From the NCBI GenBank assembly GCA_022180565.1, contig BQML01000002.1:209824-273823 (forward strand): a stretch of 64,000 nt of DNA, given 5' to 3'. The notes beneath the pieces are model-generated. The model made no database searches. It had not been told where the DNA came from and worked only from the letters and a program-made list of their open reading frames with translations. Source of the DNA: Bacteroidia bacterium. Its GTDB lineage: Bacteria > Bacteroidota > Ignavibacteria > UBA10030. The first letter of the stretch is position 1; each line of letters starts with the position of its first letter. Below are positions 30,734 to 39,889 of the stretch, one piece after another. The translations under genes were made by a program, and so were the position numbers.

Positions 30734-32848
30734 ATGTCTTCCCGTCCCCGGATTCTCCTCGTCTTCCTGTTCCCGGCGGCATTCCTTGCCGCCCAGCCCT
30801 TTCAATACCCCAAGGCGGAAACCATCGATGCCGTGGACGATTTTCACGGCACCCGGGTGGCGGATCCGTACCGGTGGATGGAGCAAGAGAATGATCCCAG
30901 ATTGAAAATGTGGATCGAGCAACAGAATGTCCTCACGTCCGCCTACTTGAAGGATGTCCCGGCACGCGAACGATTCAAACAACGCCTTCTCGAATTGTTG
31001 AACTATCCGCGGTACTCCGTTCCTGTACGGAACGGGACAATGTATTTCTACACAAGGAACGACGGTCTGCAGAACCAGTCGGTGCTGTATGTCCAGGAAG
31101 GCTTGGCGGGAACGCCCCGAGTCCTTATCAATCCGAATGACCTGAGCGAGGACGGAACAGTCGCTCTCGTCAACCGCCGCGCTTCAAAAGATGGGTCGCT
31201 TCTCGCTTACGGTCTTTCGACCGGAGGCAGTGACTGGCAGGAAATTCGCATTTGTCGAGTTGCCGACGGAAAAGGCTTTGATGATTTTATTCGCTGGACG
31301 AAGTTTGCCCAAGTGGCCTGGACACCCGATAACCGGGGCTTCTTCTATAGCCGATTCCCTGATCCCTCCACGGTCGCTCCGGAGGAGCAGAGTTACCATA
31401 TGAAGGTGTACTGGCACCAAGTCGGAACGTCCCAGTCCGCCGATAAACTTGTGTATGAGCGCCCCGACGCAAAGGAGCTGGGGTTTAATCCTCTCGTCAC
31501 AGACGACGGGAAGTATCTGATCCTCTTCGTGTGGAAAGGAACGGATGTCAACAACCGCATCTACTACCGTGAACTCGGAGAGGAGGGCCCCTTCATCCGT
31601 CTGCTCGACGATGCCGACGCGGCTTATGAGTTCATCGGGAACACCGGCTCGGCCTTCTATTTCCACACGACGCTCAACGCCCCGAGGGGACGAATCATTG
31701 CCATCGACGTCCGCAAACCGGAACGAGCAAATTGGAAAGAACTGGTTGCCGAACGGGAAGAGCCGGTTTCATTCGCTACGCTCGTGAATGAGCAGTTTGT
31801 GATTGCCTATCTCAAGGATGCCCACCACATTCTGCTCACGTTCTCGCTCGATGGAACACCGGCGGGGGAAGTCCCCTTGCCTGGTCTTGGCACGATCGCC
31901 GGACTTTCGGGAGAGCGAGAGGACACAACAATGTTTTTCGGGTTCACATCGTTTCTGTACCCAACGACAATCTTTCGGTACGATTTCAAATCGAAGACCG
32001 TGACCCCGTTCTGGGAACCCGGCCTGAAGTTCGATCCGTCTGCCTATGAGACCAAACAAGTCTTCTATCAGTCAAAGGACGGCACGCGCATCCCCATGTT
32101 CCTTACGCACAAACGGGGCCTGGTTCTTGACGGCAACAACCCCACGCTCCTGTACGGCTACGGCGGCTTCAGCGCGGGAATGCTGCCATCGTTCAATGTC
32201 GCGCGGTTAGCCTGGATTGAACAGGGCGGCGTGTTTGCACTTGCAAACCTCAGGGGCGGAAATGAATATGGGGAGGAATGGCATCAGGCGGGAATGCTGG
32301 ACAAAAAACAAAACGTCTTTGACGATTTCATCGCCGCCGCAGAATGGCTGATTCGGAACAAGTATACACGCACTCCGAAGCTCGCCATTCAAGGCGGCAG
32401 TAACGGAGGGTTGCTCGTCGCCGCGTGCATGCTCCAACGACCGGATCTCTTCGGTGCAGTCGTGTGTCAGGTGCCCGTTGCGGATATGCTCCGTTATCAC
32501 CGGTTCACCGTCGGCAGATACTGGGTTGGGGAATATGGAAATGCCGAAGAAAACCCCGATCACTTCAAATTCATGATCAAATACTCTCCTCTCCACAATG
32601 TCAAGAAAGGCGTTGCGTATCCCCCCACAATGATCACCACGGCAGACCGTGACGATCGCGTGGTGCCCGCGCACTCTTTGAAGTTCGCAGCCACTCTTCA
32701 AGCAAACGACGCAGGCCTCAATCCGATTTTGCTTCGCGTCGAGACCAAAGCTGGTCATGGAGGCGGAAAACCGATCTCCAAGCAGGTGGAGGAAACTTCA
32801 GACATTCTTGCTTTTCTGGTCAAAGCGCTCAGAATGCAAATCCCCTAG
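30734..32848 (+). CDS. S9 family prolyl oligopeptidase, exported
   Basis: Serine peptidase cleaving after proline in small peptides. 704 residues with a signal peptide (RILLVFLFPAAFLAAQPF), an N-terminal beta-propeller beginning DFHGTRVADPYRWMEQEND, and a C-terminal alpha/beta-hydrolase domain with nucleophile IQGGSNGGLL, Asp in ADRDDRVVPAHS and His in KAGHGGGKP. The ATG at 30734 with upstream ACGGAG is chosen over an ATG at 30632 that overlaps the divergent promoter. Probably periplasmic. It converges on the next - strand gene with 10 bases between stops. Confidence 0.95.
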   Translation: MSSRPRILLVFLFPAAFLAAQPFQYPKAETIDAVDDFHGTRVADPYRWMEQENDPRLKMWIEQQNVLTSAYLKDVPARERFKQRLLELLNYPRYSVPVRNGTMYFYTRNDGLQNQSVLYVQEGLAGTPRVLINPNDLSEDGTVALVNRRASKDGSLLAYGLSTGGSDWQEIRICRVADGKGFDDFIRWTKFAQVAWTPDNRGFFYSRFPDPSTVAPEEQSYHMKVYWHQVGTSQSADKLVYERPDAKELGFNPLVTDDGKYLILFVWKGTDVNNRIYYRELGEEGPFIRLLDDADAAYEFIGNTGSAFYFHTTLNAPRGRIIAIDVRKPERANWKELVAEREEPVSFATLVNEQFVIAYLKDAHHILLTFSLDGTPAGEVPLPGLGTIAGLSGEREDTTMFFGFTSFLYPTTIFRYDFKSKTVTPFWEPGLKFDPSAYETKQVFYQSKDGTRIPMFLTHKRGLVLDGNNPTLLYGYGGFSAGMLPSFNVARLAWIEQGGVFALANLRGGNEYGEEWHQAGMLDKKQNVFDDFIAAAEWLIRNKYTRTPKLAIQGGSNGGLLVAACMLQRPDLFGAVVCQVPVADMLRYHRFTVGRYWVGEYGNAEENPDHFKFMIKYSPLHNVKKGVAYPPTMITTADRDDRVVPAHSLKFAATLQANDAGLNPILLRVETKAGHGGGKPISKQVEETSDILAFLVKALRMQIP

Positions 32849-32858
32849 CGGGGCGCAT

Positions 32859-34832
32859 TCACTCTTTTCTCGCTCTCTCCAGCGAATCCCCCCGAAGCAC
32901 CCATGCCGGGAGGGTGGGATAGAGCCGCAGAAGCTTCTGGTTCCGCTCCCCAAGGTCCCGTGCAAAGATCGGTCCTTTCTCCAGAAGAGGATCGTTCTGA
33001 GGAAAAAGGCCACCATAGCCTGAGGAAACGAACACAATTCCCCTGTCTATACCGGCCTGACGCACGGTTTTCAAAGCCCGGCCGTCCACTCCCCAATATG
33101 AGTTGCCATAGTGCCGCAGGTGTGCAGGAAGGTTGAAGCAGAGGCCCAAGGTGATCAGAATCAGGACCATACCTGCCGCACTCATTCGAATGGTCTCCAA
33201 TGACAGAGGAAGGCGGAGCCTCTCTTTCAAAAGGGAGGGGATCTCATCGATGGCAACCGCCGTCAAGAGGATCGCCGGTCCTGACGCCTCGAAGAGAAAT
33301 CTCGGCCCAAAGCACCAGTCCTGAAACCAGTACAGGAGATACGCGCCGGCGAGCATGGCTCCGGACGCAGCCAGCAAAAGCTCCCTCGTCCGCATCCTCC
33401 GCAGTCCCAAGAGCACGGTCACGAACAACAACGACGGAACGGGCCATTCAAACAAATACTTGTTGAATCCCACGAGATTGGCAAGCGTTTGCGTCAGTCC
33501 CTTCCACGGTGTGTGAAGCTGTCCGGCATTGACCTCGAAGAATCCGGGGTTTACACGCGATCCCCACAGCGATTGAAACCCAAACACCAGAGGATGACCC
33601 GTGGTGGCCCAATTGAAGAGAAACAAAAGCAAAAGCATGACTCCGAAGGCCGGGACAAAGCCCGCCGCGGCACGAAACAGCGCGGACGTTCTCCGAACAA
33701 CAAGCACGACTGCGTAAAGAAGAAACGGGACCGCGAGGGCCGCGGCGCTGTACGGACGAGTCATGACAAGCCAACCCAACGAAAGCCCCGAAAGAATCCC
33801 GTCATGAACCCTCTTCCCGTCAATGGCCCTGAAGAGAAAGTAAACGAAAGCAAGGAAGAAGAAGAGTGCCGTCGTGTGATTCATGAACTCTGAAGACATG
33901 AAAAGCAGAAATGGTGAGAACAATCCGAGAAGCGCCGCAAGCCGCCCGACCCGCTCGCCCGAAAGTTGGACGCCAACGCCGTAGAGCAGAATCAGCGAAA
34001 GGGAGCCCAGGAGCGGATTCACGAGCCAGGGTGCTCCTGCCATGACGCCTGCCGAGAGCAGTACGGTATGACCGGGAGGATACTGCGAAAACCATCGGTC
34101 CCGCAAGATCATCTGGAGAAACTCAAAAAACTCGGGAGCGGGAGGCGCCGGAGCGAACAGGGATCCTCGGGCGAACATCTTTGCATGGAACAACTGGGCG
34201 ACGCTGTCTTGCACATGAGGAATCCTGTCGAAGACAAAGGTCGAAACGGAAATTGTTGCGGCAAGTGACAACGAAAACACCGACGCGAGGAAACGAGGAC
34301 GAGGGCTCTCCAGCACCAGGCCCCGTGCGCGCCGATAGGCAGCGAGAAGCCGATCCGGCACTCTTTGGCCCTCGAACAATCGGAGTGCGCCGGAGAGGAG
34401 AATCAAAAACGCAAGCGTGCGAAGAACCATCTCGAGCGAAACCAGCGAGGCCGAACTGACAAAATACCACTCCGGGGGTATCAAGGTTGCACAGAGGAAC
34501 AAGCCGGCCAAGGAAAGCCGGAGACCGCATCTGGAAAGAACCCGTACGAACCGCATACTCGAGGCAAGGAGAACGAGACAAAGCACGAAGATGACGGCGA
34601 GGACCACGAGACCCGGCACGTGAAACCTGCCGGCCACGGGAAGGTCAATCCGGAAAACCAAGGACCCATCATGGACCACCCGCTGGAAGTTGGTCAGGTC
34701 GAAGGGGGAATCGCGGGGAAGAAGCAAAAGCGTGAGAAACAGACCGGCAAGGAAGAAGAGGAAGGAAGCGAGTCGATGGCGCGCGCCAAACGAAGAGTGC
34801 TGCTGCCTGTAATCAAAAAGGGAACGATCCAT
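32859..34832 (-). CDS. GT39-like multi-membrane glycosyltransferase
   Basis: About 657 residues with a dozen or more hydrophobic segments, typical of the PMT/ArnT-like GT-C superfamily that uses polyprenyl-phosphate sugars. The first luminal-loop acidic motif is PHVQDSVAQLFHAKMFARG and a later loop has RWFSQYPPGHTVLL, characteristic of this family in FCB and Chloroflexi genomes. The ATG at 34832 is preferred to a TTG six codons upstream. Acceptor and donor unknown. It lies 42 bases downstream of an integrase-like ORF. Confidence 0.75.
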   Translation of the reverse strand: MDRSLFDYRQQHSSFGARHRLASFLFFLAGLFLTLLLLPRDSPFDLTNFQRVVHDGSLVFRIDLPVAGRFHVPGLVVLAVIFVLCLVLLASSMRFVRVLSRCGLRLSLAGLFLCATLIPPEWYFVSSASLVSLEMVLRTLAFLILLSGALRLFEGQRVPDRLLAAYRRARGLVLESPRPRFLASVFSLSLAATISVSTFVFDRIPHVQDSVAQLFHAKMFARGSLFAPAPPAPEFFEFLQMILRDRWFSQYPPGHTVLLSAGVMAGAPWLVNPLLGSLSLILLYGVGVQLSGERVGRLAALLGLFSPFLLFMSSEFMNHTTALFFFLAFVYFLFRAIDGKRVHDGILSGLSLGWLVMTRPYSAAALAVPFLLYAVVLVVRRTSALFRAAAGFVPAFGVMLLLLFLFNWATTGHPLVFGFQSLWGSRVNPGFFEVNAGQLHTPWKGLTQTLANLVGFNKYLFEWPVPSLLFVTVLLGLRRMRTRELLLAASGAMLAGAYLLYWFQDWCFGPRFLFEASGPAILLTAVAIDEIPSLLKERLRLPLSLETIRMSAAGMVLILITLGLCFNLPAHLRHYGNSYWGVDGRALKTVRQAGIDRGIVFVSSGYGGLFPQNDPLLEKGPIFARDLGERNQKLLRLYPTLPAWVLRGDSLERARKE

Positions 34833-34874
34833 GGGACAAGAATGTCCCAAGGTATGGAAAATTCGGCACGATTC

Positions 34875-35474
34875 TCAAGGGGGACCGAGGGAGCCAGACG
34901 GCCCAACAAGGTCGCGAAGACATTCGACCGGCGTGGCTCCATGATGAATCTCCAGTCTCCGTTCGTGATTGTGGTGGTGCACGAAGGCGGCAAAACCGGT
35001 TGCCGCATCATCAATTGTCTTCCACCGGCTTGTGCTCGATTGCGGGTCAAAAAAATGGCGATCGGTATACGCAAGCAAACCGTGGTCGCTGAACCTCGTA
35101 ATCGAATGTCTTATCCCCAAGCGAGCCGCAAGCAGCGCGAACCGGTGTTCGGAAGTATCCCCGTTGCCGCCCGAATCGTCCGTGCAAATCGCCTCCAAAG
35201 AAAATGGAAAAAAGCGGACAATATGTTCAAGAAAGTCCATCTTAGCGGCGATGGAAGCCACAAAGTAGAACCGGCCTTCGAGCAGTTGCGTCCTGACATC
35301 GATCGCTTGCAGGAGAACGGAATCCACCTCTTGCTCCGGAAGACGAAGAACCCTGTCCTTGACCAAAACAAGAGCCCCCGGACGGGGCGCAAGAAAGGCC
35401 ATTTGGTTTCGAATGCTCTCCATGACATCGTCGCTCATTGCCGGATCATCCTTTTCGAATTGCACCATCTCCAT
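34875..35474 (-). CDS. Degenerate integrase-core (rve-like) protein
   Basis: 199 residues. The order of features follows a DDE integrase core: an Asp in VLLQAIDVRTQLLEGRFYF, then IVRFFPFSLEAICTDDSGGN (usual TDNGxEF site), GIRHSITRF, and a C-terminal TIDDAATGFAAFVHHHNHER with GATPVECL, as in IS481-like transposases. The third catalytic residue (Glu, expected near DHGLLAYTDRHF) is not evident, so it is probably inactive. The frame is intact, without visible terminal inverted repeats, and it could be co-transcribed with the GT39 gene. Could be a decayed transposase or a domesticated one. Confidence 0.5.
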   Translation of the reverse strand: MEMVQFEKDDPAMSDDVMESIRNQMAFLAPRPGALVLVKDRVLRLPEQEVDSVLLQAIDVRTQLLEGRFYFVASIAAKMDFLEHIVRFFPFSLEAICTDDSGGNGDTSEHRFALLAARLGIRHSITRFSDHGLLAYTDRHFFDPQSSTSRWKTIDDAATGFAAFVHHHNHERRLEIHHGATPVECLRDLVGPSGSLGPP

Positions 35475-35633
35475 CCGCAAACCCTTTCAAACGAAGTTCC
35501 ATGTACCTCCCCGCCCTCTCCCCACTATTCTCATGCCGCGCCGCCGGTTTGATGATCGGTGAAATTCCTGCTGTTTTGAAAACACTTCCAAGAGCGTGGG
35601 AGAGCGTGGAATGTAAATTCTACATTGCTCTCC

Positions 35634-35662
35634 TTGCTTTTCCATGGAGCGATGCATATTTT
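35634..35662 (+). promoter_or_regulatory. Probable promoter of the moeA operon
   Basis: TTGCTT (35634-35639), 17-base spacer, TATTTT (35657-35662), 21 bases before the moeA ATG. Confidence 0.5.
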
Positions 35663-35683
35663 GACGTTGTGAAAGAGTTGGTG

Positions 35684-36901
35684 ATGGTTTCCGCAATCGA
35701 AGCGCGCAACCGGATCGTCGACTCCATAACACCGGTGTCTTCTGAACCCTGCCCCTTGCAGAGATGCGGCGGCAGGGTCCTCGCCGTTGATGTCTCGGCC
35801 CCGCACGACGTTCCCCTGTTCGACAATTCCGGCATGGATGGCTACGCAGTCCGGGTCGATGACATCCTCAAGGCAAGCAGAGAGAATCCCGTCGAACTGA
35901 AACTGCTGGGTGAAATTCCTGCAGGCAGATCGTTTTCCGAAAAGGTTGTTCCCGGAACAGCGATACGGATCATGACCGGCGCCCCGGTTCCCGATGGTGC
36001 CGATGCTGTTATTGAACAGGAACTCACAGAGACGCGCGACGGAATGGTGCAGGTCCAGGCCCCGGCGAGGATCGGAAGGAACATCCGGAAACGAGGAGAG
36101 GACCTCAGAGCCGGGAGCACTGTCCTGAAAAAGGGAACGCGAATTAATCCGGCCGCCGTCGGAGTGCTTGCTTCACTCGGCCTTCTCTCTGTGGAAGTGT
36201 ATCGTCGGCCTTCGGTCGCTATTCTCACAACCGGTGATGAGCTGGTGGATGCGACGGAAACACCCGGTCCCGGCCAGATGAGAAATAGCAACGCGTTCAC
36301 GCTCTCGGAGTTGGTGAAAAACTGCGGGGCGGTCCCTGTGAACCTCGGAATCGCTCGCGATACCCGCCGAGAGCTCTCCGAGTTTGTCCGTAAAGCCCTG
36401 GAGGCCGACGCCGTGATCTCCTCCGGCGGAGTGTCGGTAGGCGCCTTCGATATCGTTCTCGACGTACTGAAATCCGAAGGAGTCGCGATTCTGTTCTGGA
36501 AGGTCAATATCAAGCCCGGTATGCCGCTGGCGTTCGGGATCAAGAAAAGGAACGGGAAAGCCGTACCCGTTTTTGCACTCCCCGGCAACCCCGTCTCTTC
36601 CATGGTCACATTCCTGCAATTTGTCCGCCCCGGGCTTGAGAAGCTCTCCGGCATCCCCGTTCCCGCTCTCCCGCTCCGGATTAAGGCAATCCTTGCCGAG
36701 AACCTGAACAAGAAAGACCGCAAACGCCATTTCGTCCGCGGCATTGCCCGCAACGATGGTGACCAAATTGTCGTTGCTACCACAGGATCGCAGAGCTCGG
36801 GTGCCCTGACTTCCATGGTCGCGGCAAACTGCCTGATCGTTCTTCCCGAGGACACGGAAGATCTGAAAGCGGGCGATTCTGTGGAGATCGAACTGCTATG
36901 A
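35684..36901 (+). CDS. moeA: Molybdopterin molybdotransferase
   Basis: Inserts molybdate into adenylated molybdopterin. The 405 residues contain PLFDNSGMDGYAVR, the GEIPAGRSF segment, IMTGAPVPDGADAVI, TTGDELVDATETPGPGQMRN, ISSGGVSVGAFD, KPGMPLAFG and LPGNPVSSMVTF, all MoeA hallmarks. The ATG at 35684 is consistent with the promoter just upstream; a longer frame to 35438 is antisense to the integrase-like gene and rejected. The stop overlaps moaD (ATGA). Confidence 0.96.
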   Translation: MVSAIEARNRIVDSITPVSSEPCPLQRCGGRVLAVDVSAPHDVPLFDNSGMDGYAVRVDDILKASRENPVELKLLGEIPAGRSFSEKVVPGTAIRIMTGAPVPDGADAVIEQELTETRDGMVQVQAPARIGRNIRKRGEDLRAGSTVLKKGTRINPAAVGVLASLGLLSVEVYRRPSVAILTTGDELVDATETPGPGQMRNSNAFTLSELVKNCGAVPVNLGIARDTRRELSEFVRKALEADAVISSGGVSVGAFDIVLDVLKSEGVAILFWKVNIKPGMPLAFGIKKRNGKAVPVFALPGNPVSSMVTFLQFVRPGLEKLSGIPVPALPLRIKAILAENLNKKDRKRHFVRGIARNDGDQIVVATTGSQSSGALTSMVAANCLIVLPEDTEDLKAGDSVEIELL

Positions 36902-37140
36902 AGATCCGCTTGAGACTGTTCGCCAACGCGAGAGATCTGGCGGGATTCGCAGAGAAGACGGTTGATCTGCAGCATCCCCGCGCATCGGAGGTCTTTGAAT
37001 ACCTCGCTTCGGTAAATCCCGAATTCCGCGAATGGAGCCGATCCATCCGCCTTGCCGTCAATCGACGGTACGTGGACGATGCCCATCCGCTTCAGGAAGG
37101 CGACGAGGTCGCCGTGATTCCACCGGTCAGCGGAGGCTGA
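36898..37140 (+). CDS. moaD: Molybdopterin synthase sulfur-carrier subunit
   Basis: 80-residue ubiquitin-fold protein that carries the thiocarboxylate sulfur for molybdopterin. It starts MKIRLRLFANARDLAG and ends in the required di-glycine (IPPVSGG). It is coupled to moeA by a 4-base overlap and followed 4 bases later by moaE, its partner subunit. Confidence 0.95.
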   Translation: MKIRLRLFANARDLAGFAEKTVDLQHPRASEVFEYLASVNPEFREWSRSIRLAVNRRYVDDAHPLQEGDEVAVIPPVSGG

Positions 37141-37144
37141 TGCC

Positions 37145-37585
37145 ATGACGGCCTTGACGCTCAATCCGATTGACATCGGTGCCGTTGTGTCCGGGTTAAC
37201 CTCTCCGGAAAGCGGCGGAATCGATGTGTTCATTGGGACCACAAGGAATCAATCGCGAGGACGGGAGGTACTCCTGCTGGAGTACGAGGCCTTTGAACCA
37301 ATGGCGCTTGAGGTCATGGAGAATCTTGAACGCCGCGCGATGGAACGATGGCCTCTTCACAAAATCGCCATCGTCCACCGTTTGGGGCGCGTTCCGGTCG
37401 GCGAAGCCAGCGTGGTGATCGGCGTCAGCGCCGGCCATCGGAAGGAAGCCTTCGAAGCATGCCGCTTCCTCATCGATGTCCTGAAACAGGACGTTCCGAT
37501 TTGGAAACGGGAACATTTCGCCGATGGGACCATGGAATGGTCCGGGTCAATTCAACAGTCAAAAGTCAATGTGAATAGAGTCTAG
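37145..37585 (+). CDS. moaE: Molybdopterin synthase catalytic subunit
   Basis: Uses MoaD thiocarboxylates to convert cPMP to molybdopterin. The 146 residues contain the family motifs GTTRNQSRG, LEYEAFEPMAL, HRLGRVPVGEASVVIGVSA and the catalytic Lys region DVPIWKREHFADG. It directly follows moaD. Confidence 0.96.
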   Translation: MTALTLNPIDIGAVVSGLTSPESGGIDVFIGTTRNQSRGREVLLLEYEAFEPMALEVMENLERRAMERWPLHKIAIVHRLGRVPVGEASVVIGVSAGHRKEAFEACRFLIDVLKQDVPIWKREHFADGTMEWSGSIQQSKVNVNRV

Positions 37586-37620
37586 AATAGAGCCGGCCCC
37601 TACGAACGCTCATCGATACT

Positions 37621-38631
37621 TTGAAAACGGAAAACGTCCATAGTACGCTCATCGACTCCTTTGGTCGGGTTGTTCATAATCTTCGCATTTCGGTGACCGA
37701 CCGTTGTAACTTCCGCTGTCGGTACTGCATGCCCGAGGAAGGGGTGGAGTGGCTGGGGAAGAACCGGCTTCTGACCTATGAAGAGCTCGCACGTCTTGCG
37801 AAGGTCTTCAGCGAGCTGGGAGTCACGAAGGTTCGTCTCACCGGCGGGGAGCCCTTGATGCGGAAGGACCTCCAGGTGTTCGTAGCATTCTTGGCCGGAC
37901 TGAAGGGGATTGAAGACCTTGCGTTGACCACCAACGGATATTTTCTTGCCGAGCAAGCTCAAGCCCTGGCGCGTGCGGGCCTGAAGCGCCTGAATGTCAG
38001 TCTTGATTCGCTCGATCCGCTTCGATTCAATCTCGTGACGAGGAGGAACCATTTCCACCGGGTCTGGGAAGGGATCGAGGAAGCCGAGCGACAGGGACTG
38101 GGACCTATCAAGCTCAACGTTGTCCTCATCCGCGGAGTCAACGACGACGAGATCCCGCGGTTTGCCGATCTGGCGCGCTCGCGGCCGTTCGTCATACGGT
38201 TTATCGAATTCATGCCCATCGGAGCAGATGACGGCTGGTCCCCGGACCGCGTCGTTTCGTCGGGCGAGACCATTCGGCGCATCGAGGACCACACCGGCGT
38301 CCGTCTGGTGTCCGTCGAACGCCATGGCCTTCAGCCGGCGGACCGGTACCGATTCGAGGACGGTAGGGGCGAAGTCGGATTCATCAGCTCGGTGAGCGAG
38401 CCTTTTTGCACACACTGCAACCGTGTGCGTCTGACAGCCGACGGAAAGCTCAGAACGTGCCTGTTTTCCCTGGAGGAAACCGACCTGCGCGCTCTGGTGC
38501 GTTCAGGCGCTTCGGATGAGGAAATCAAAACGGCCATCCGTGACGCCGTCGCACGCAAGGAGGCCGGACACAAGATCAATCAACCCGGCTTCGTACGGCC
38601 GGAGCGGACCATGTCGCAAATCGGAGGATAA
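37621..38631 (+). CDS. moaA: GTP 3',8-cyclase
   Basis: Radical-SAM enzyme for the first step of molybdenum cofactor synthesis. The 336 residues show DRCNFRCRYCMPEEG (N-terminal cluster), RLTGGEPLMRKDL, the C-terminal cluster CTHCNRVRLTADGKLRTC and the conserved C-terminal Gly-Gly (MSQIGG). The start is TTG at 37621. MoaC, which completes cPMP formation, is not in the window. Confidence 0.95.
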   Translation: MKTENVHSTLIDSFGRVVHNLRISVTDRCNFRCRYCMPEEGVEWLGKNRLLTYEELARLAKVFSELGVTKVRLTGGEPLMRKDLQVFVAFLAGLKGIEDLALTTNGYFLAEQAQALARAGLKRLNVSLDSLDPLRFNLVTRRNHFHRVWEGIEEAERQGLGPIKLNVVLIRGVNDDEIPRFADLARSRPFVIRFIEFMPIGADDGWSPDRVVSSGETIRRIEDHTGVRLVSVERHGLQPADRYRFEDGRGEVGFISSVSEPFCTHCNRVRLTADGKLRTCLFSLEETDLRALVRSGASDEEIKTAIRDAVARKEAGHKINQPGFVRPERTMSQIGG

Positions 38632-39126
38632 ATGAAGCCCCACGCGCTCGCTCTCCTCGCCCTGGTGTTCCTTCCCGCCTGTCAGGAAACGGATCCATCG
38701 ATTGACAGACAGAATGTCGAGAACACCGTCAAGAACCTTCAGTTCTCTCTCAAAACGGCGTACACAACCCGCGATGTCGACACAGATAAGCTGATTGACG
38801 AGTACTATGATTCGACCGCATATTACGTCACCCCATGGGGCACGAGCGAAGTGCTCGATTCAACGAAGAGCCGACTCAAGACCACGATTTCCCGGATCAG
38901 TGAGTATGAGTACTCCATTGAGAGTATGGACGTGAGAGTCTATGGGGATGGAGCTGTTGTCTTTTACATTTTACGGCAGGAATACAAGGTGGATGGACAA
39001 GAGCGCAGCGAGTATCTTCCGACAACCATGGTCCTCGAGCGCCGTGAAGGAGGCTGGAAGATTGTGCACGTCCACCGGTCCGCAGATCCCGAGTCGTGGA
39101 AACAGTGGTTTGGAGGAACAAAGTAA
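38632..39126 (+). CDS. NTF2-like (SnoaL/DUF4440-type) lipoprotein
   Basis: 164 residues. Short signal with lipobox (LALVFLPACQE). The body is a single NTF2-like cone: helix FSLKTAYTTRDVDTDKLIDE, then DSTAYYVTPWG and a C-terminal LERREGGWKIVHVHRS, typical of DUF4440/SnoaL-like domains. It directly follows moaA. Its stop codon TAA lies inside the first heptamer of the downstream repeat element. Probably binds a small molecule; function unknown. Confidence 0.7.
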   Translation: MKPHALALLALVFLPACQETDPSIDRQNVENTVKNLQFSLKTAYTTRDVDTDKLIDEYYDSTAYYVTPWGTSEVLDSTKSRLKTTISRISEYEYSIESMDVRVYGDGAVVFYILRQEYKVDGQERSEYLPTTMVLERREGGWKIVHVHRSADPESWKQWFGGTK

Positions 39127-39269
39127 GAAGTAAGAAGTAAGAAGTGAGAAGTAAGAAAGAAGTGAGGAAGTGGCTCATGCAAAACATGTACCAATGAGTC
39201 GCCGGTCGGGCTCTCTCTGCGGCTCGTGAGGCTTTAAACTCTCTTACTTCTTGCGTCCCACTTCTCGCG
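39122..39269. repeat. Heptamer inverted-repeat element (AGTAAGA type)
   Basis: Left arm from 39122: AGTAAGA, AGTAAGA, AGTGAGA, AGTAAGA, in strict 7-base register. Right arm 39242-39269, inverted: TCTTACT, TCTTGCG, TCCCACT, TCTCGCG. The core ends in GGCTCGTGAGGCTTTAAACT (39221-39240), which matches 16 of 20 bases in the element at 50916. Confidence 0.85.
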
Positions 39270-39295
39270 ACAGGCGCCCGAACACTGATCCCATC

Positions 39296-39874
39296 ATGCC
39301 ACCCGATATCAACGCATACGGCAAGCCCAAGCTCCCCCCTGGGCAGTACAAGACCGACAAATTCCCGGTTTTGACCTACGGAGCCGCTCCAACAATCAGA
39401 TTGGAGGAATGGCGCTTTCGCGTCTGGGGATGGGTAGAGGAGAAGGAATGGACGTGGGACGAGTTTTTGAGTTTGCCGCAGTCGAAGCTTCAGGCGGATT
39501 TCCACTGCGTCACGCATTGGAGCAGGTTCGATGACCTGTGGGAAGGAGTGATGTTCAGGGATTTTGTCAAAGAAGTGAAGCTCAGGCCGGAAGCAAAATA
39601 CGTACTTCAGCATGCATACGGAGGATACACGACAAATCTTCCGCTTCAATGGATGATCGACGAAGACGTCATGTTCGTTCACACAGTCAACGGAAAGCCC
39701 CTGGAACCCGAGCACGGCGGTCCGTTGCGCGTCATCACACCCCGGCGTTACGCATGGAAAGGGGCGAAATGGGTCAGGGGACTGGAATTCATGGCTCAGG
39801 ACAGGCCGGGATTCTGGGAGGTCAACGGCTATTCCAACACCGCAGATCCTTGGAAAGAAGAAAGATTTTGGTAA
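39296..39874 (+). CDS. Sulfite-oxidase-like molybdopterin-dependent oxidoreductase
   Basis: 192-residue SUOX-fold protein without signal peptide, so probably cytoplasmic. The Mo-ligand Cys is in FHCVTHWSRFDDLWEGV; later MFVHTVNGKPLEPEHGGPLR and WKGAKWVRGLEFM fit the family (YedY/YuiH-like). The ATG at 39296 lies after the repeat element. It stands at the end of the moeA-moaDEA string, so the cofactor operon and one of its client enzymes are adjacent. Substrate unknown; the dimerisation domain of true sulfite oxidases is absent. Confidence 0.87.
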   Translation: MPPDINAYGKPKLPPGQYKTDKFPVLTYGAAPTIRLEEWRFRVWGWVEEKEWTWDEFLSLPQSKLQADFHCVTHWSRFDDLWEGVMFRDFVKEVKLRPEAKYVLQHAYGGYTTNLPLQWMIDEDVMFVHTVNGKPLEPEHGGPLRVITPRRYAWKGAKWVRGLEFMAQDRPGFWEVNGYSNTADPWKEERFW

Positions 39875-39889
39875 TTTCAGGAGGATGTC

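Noticed and set aside
34365..35552. A 395-codon + strand frame opposite the GT39 and integrase-like genes
   Set aside because: Arg/Lys/Glu-rich shadow; the - strand frames contain recognisable motifs and Shine-Dalgarno sites.
39122..39169. Tandem repeats as a CRISPR-like array
   Set aside because: Units are 7 bases without spacers; no cas genes in the window.
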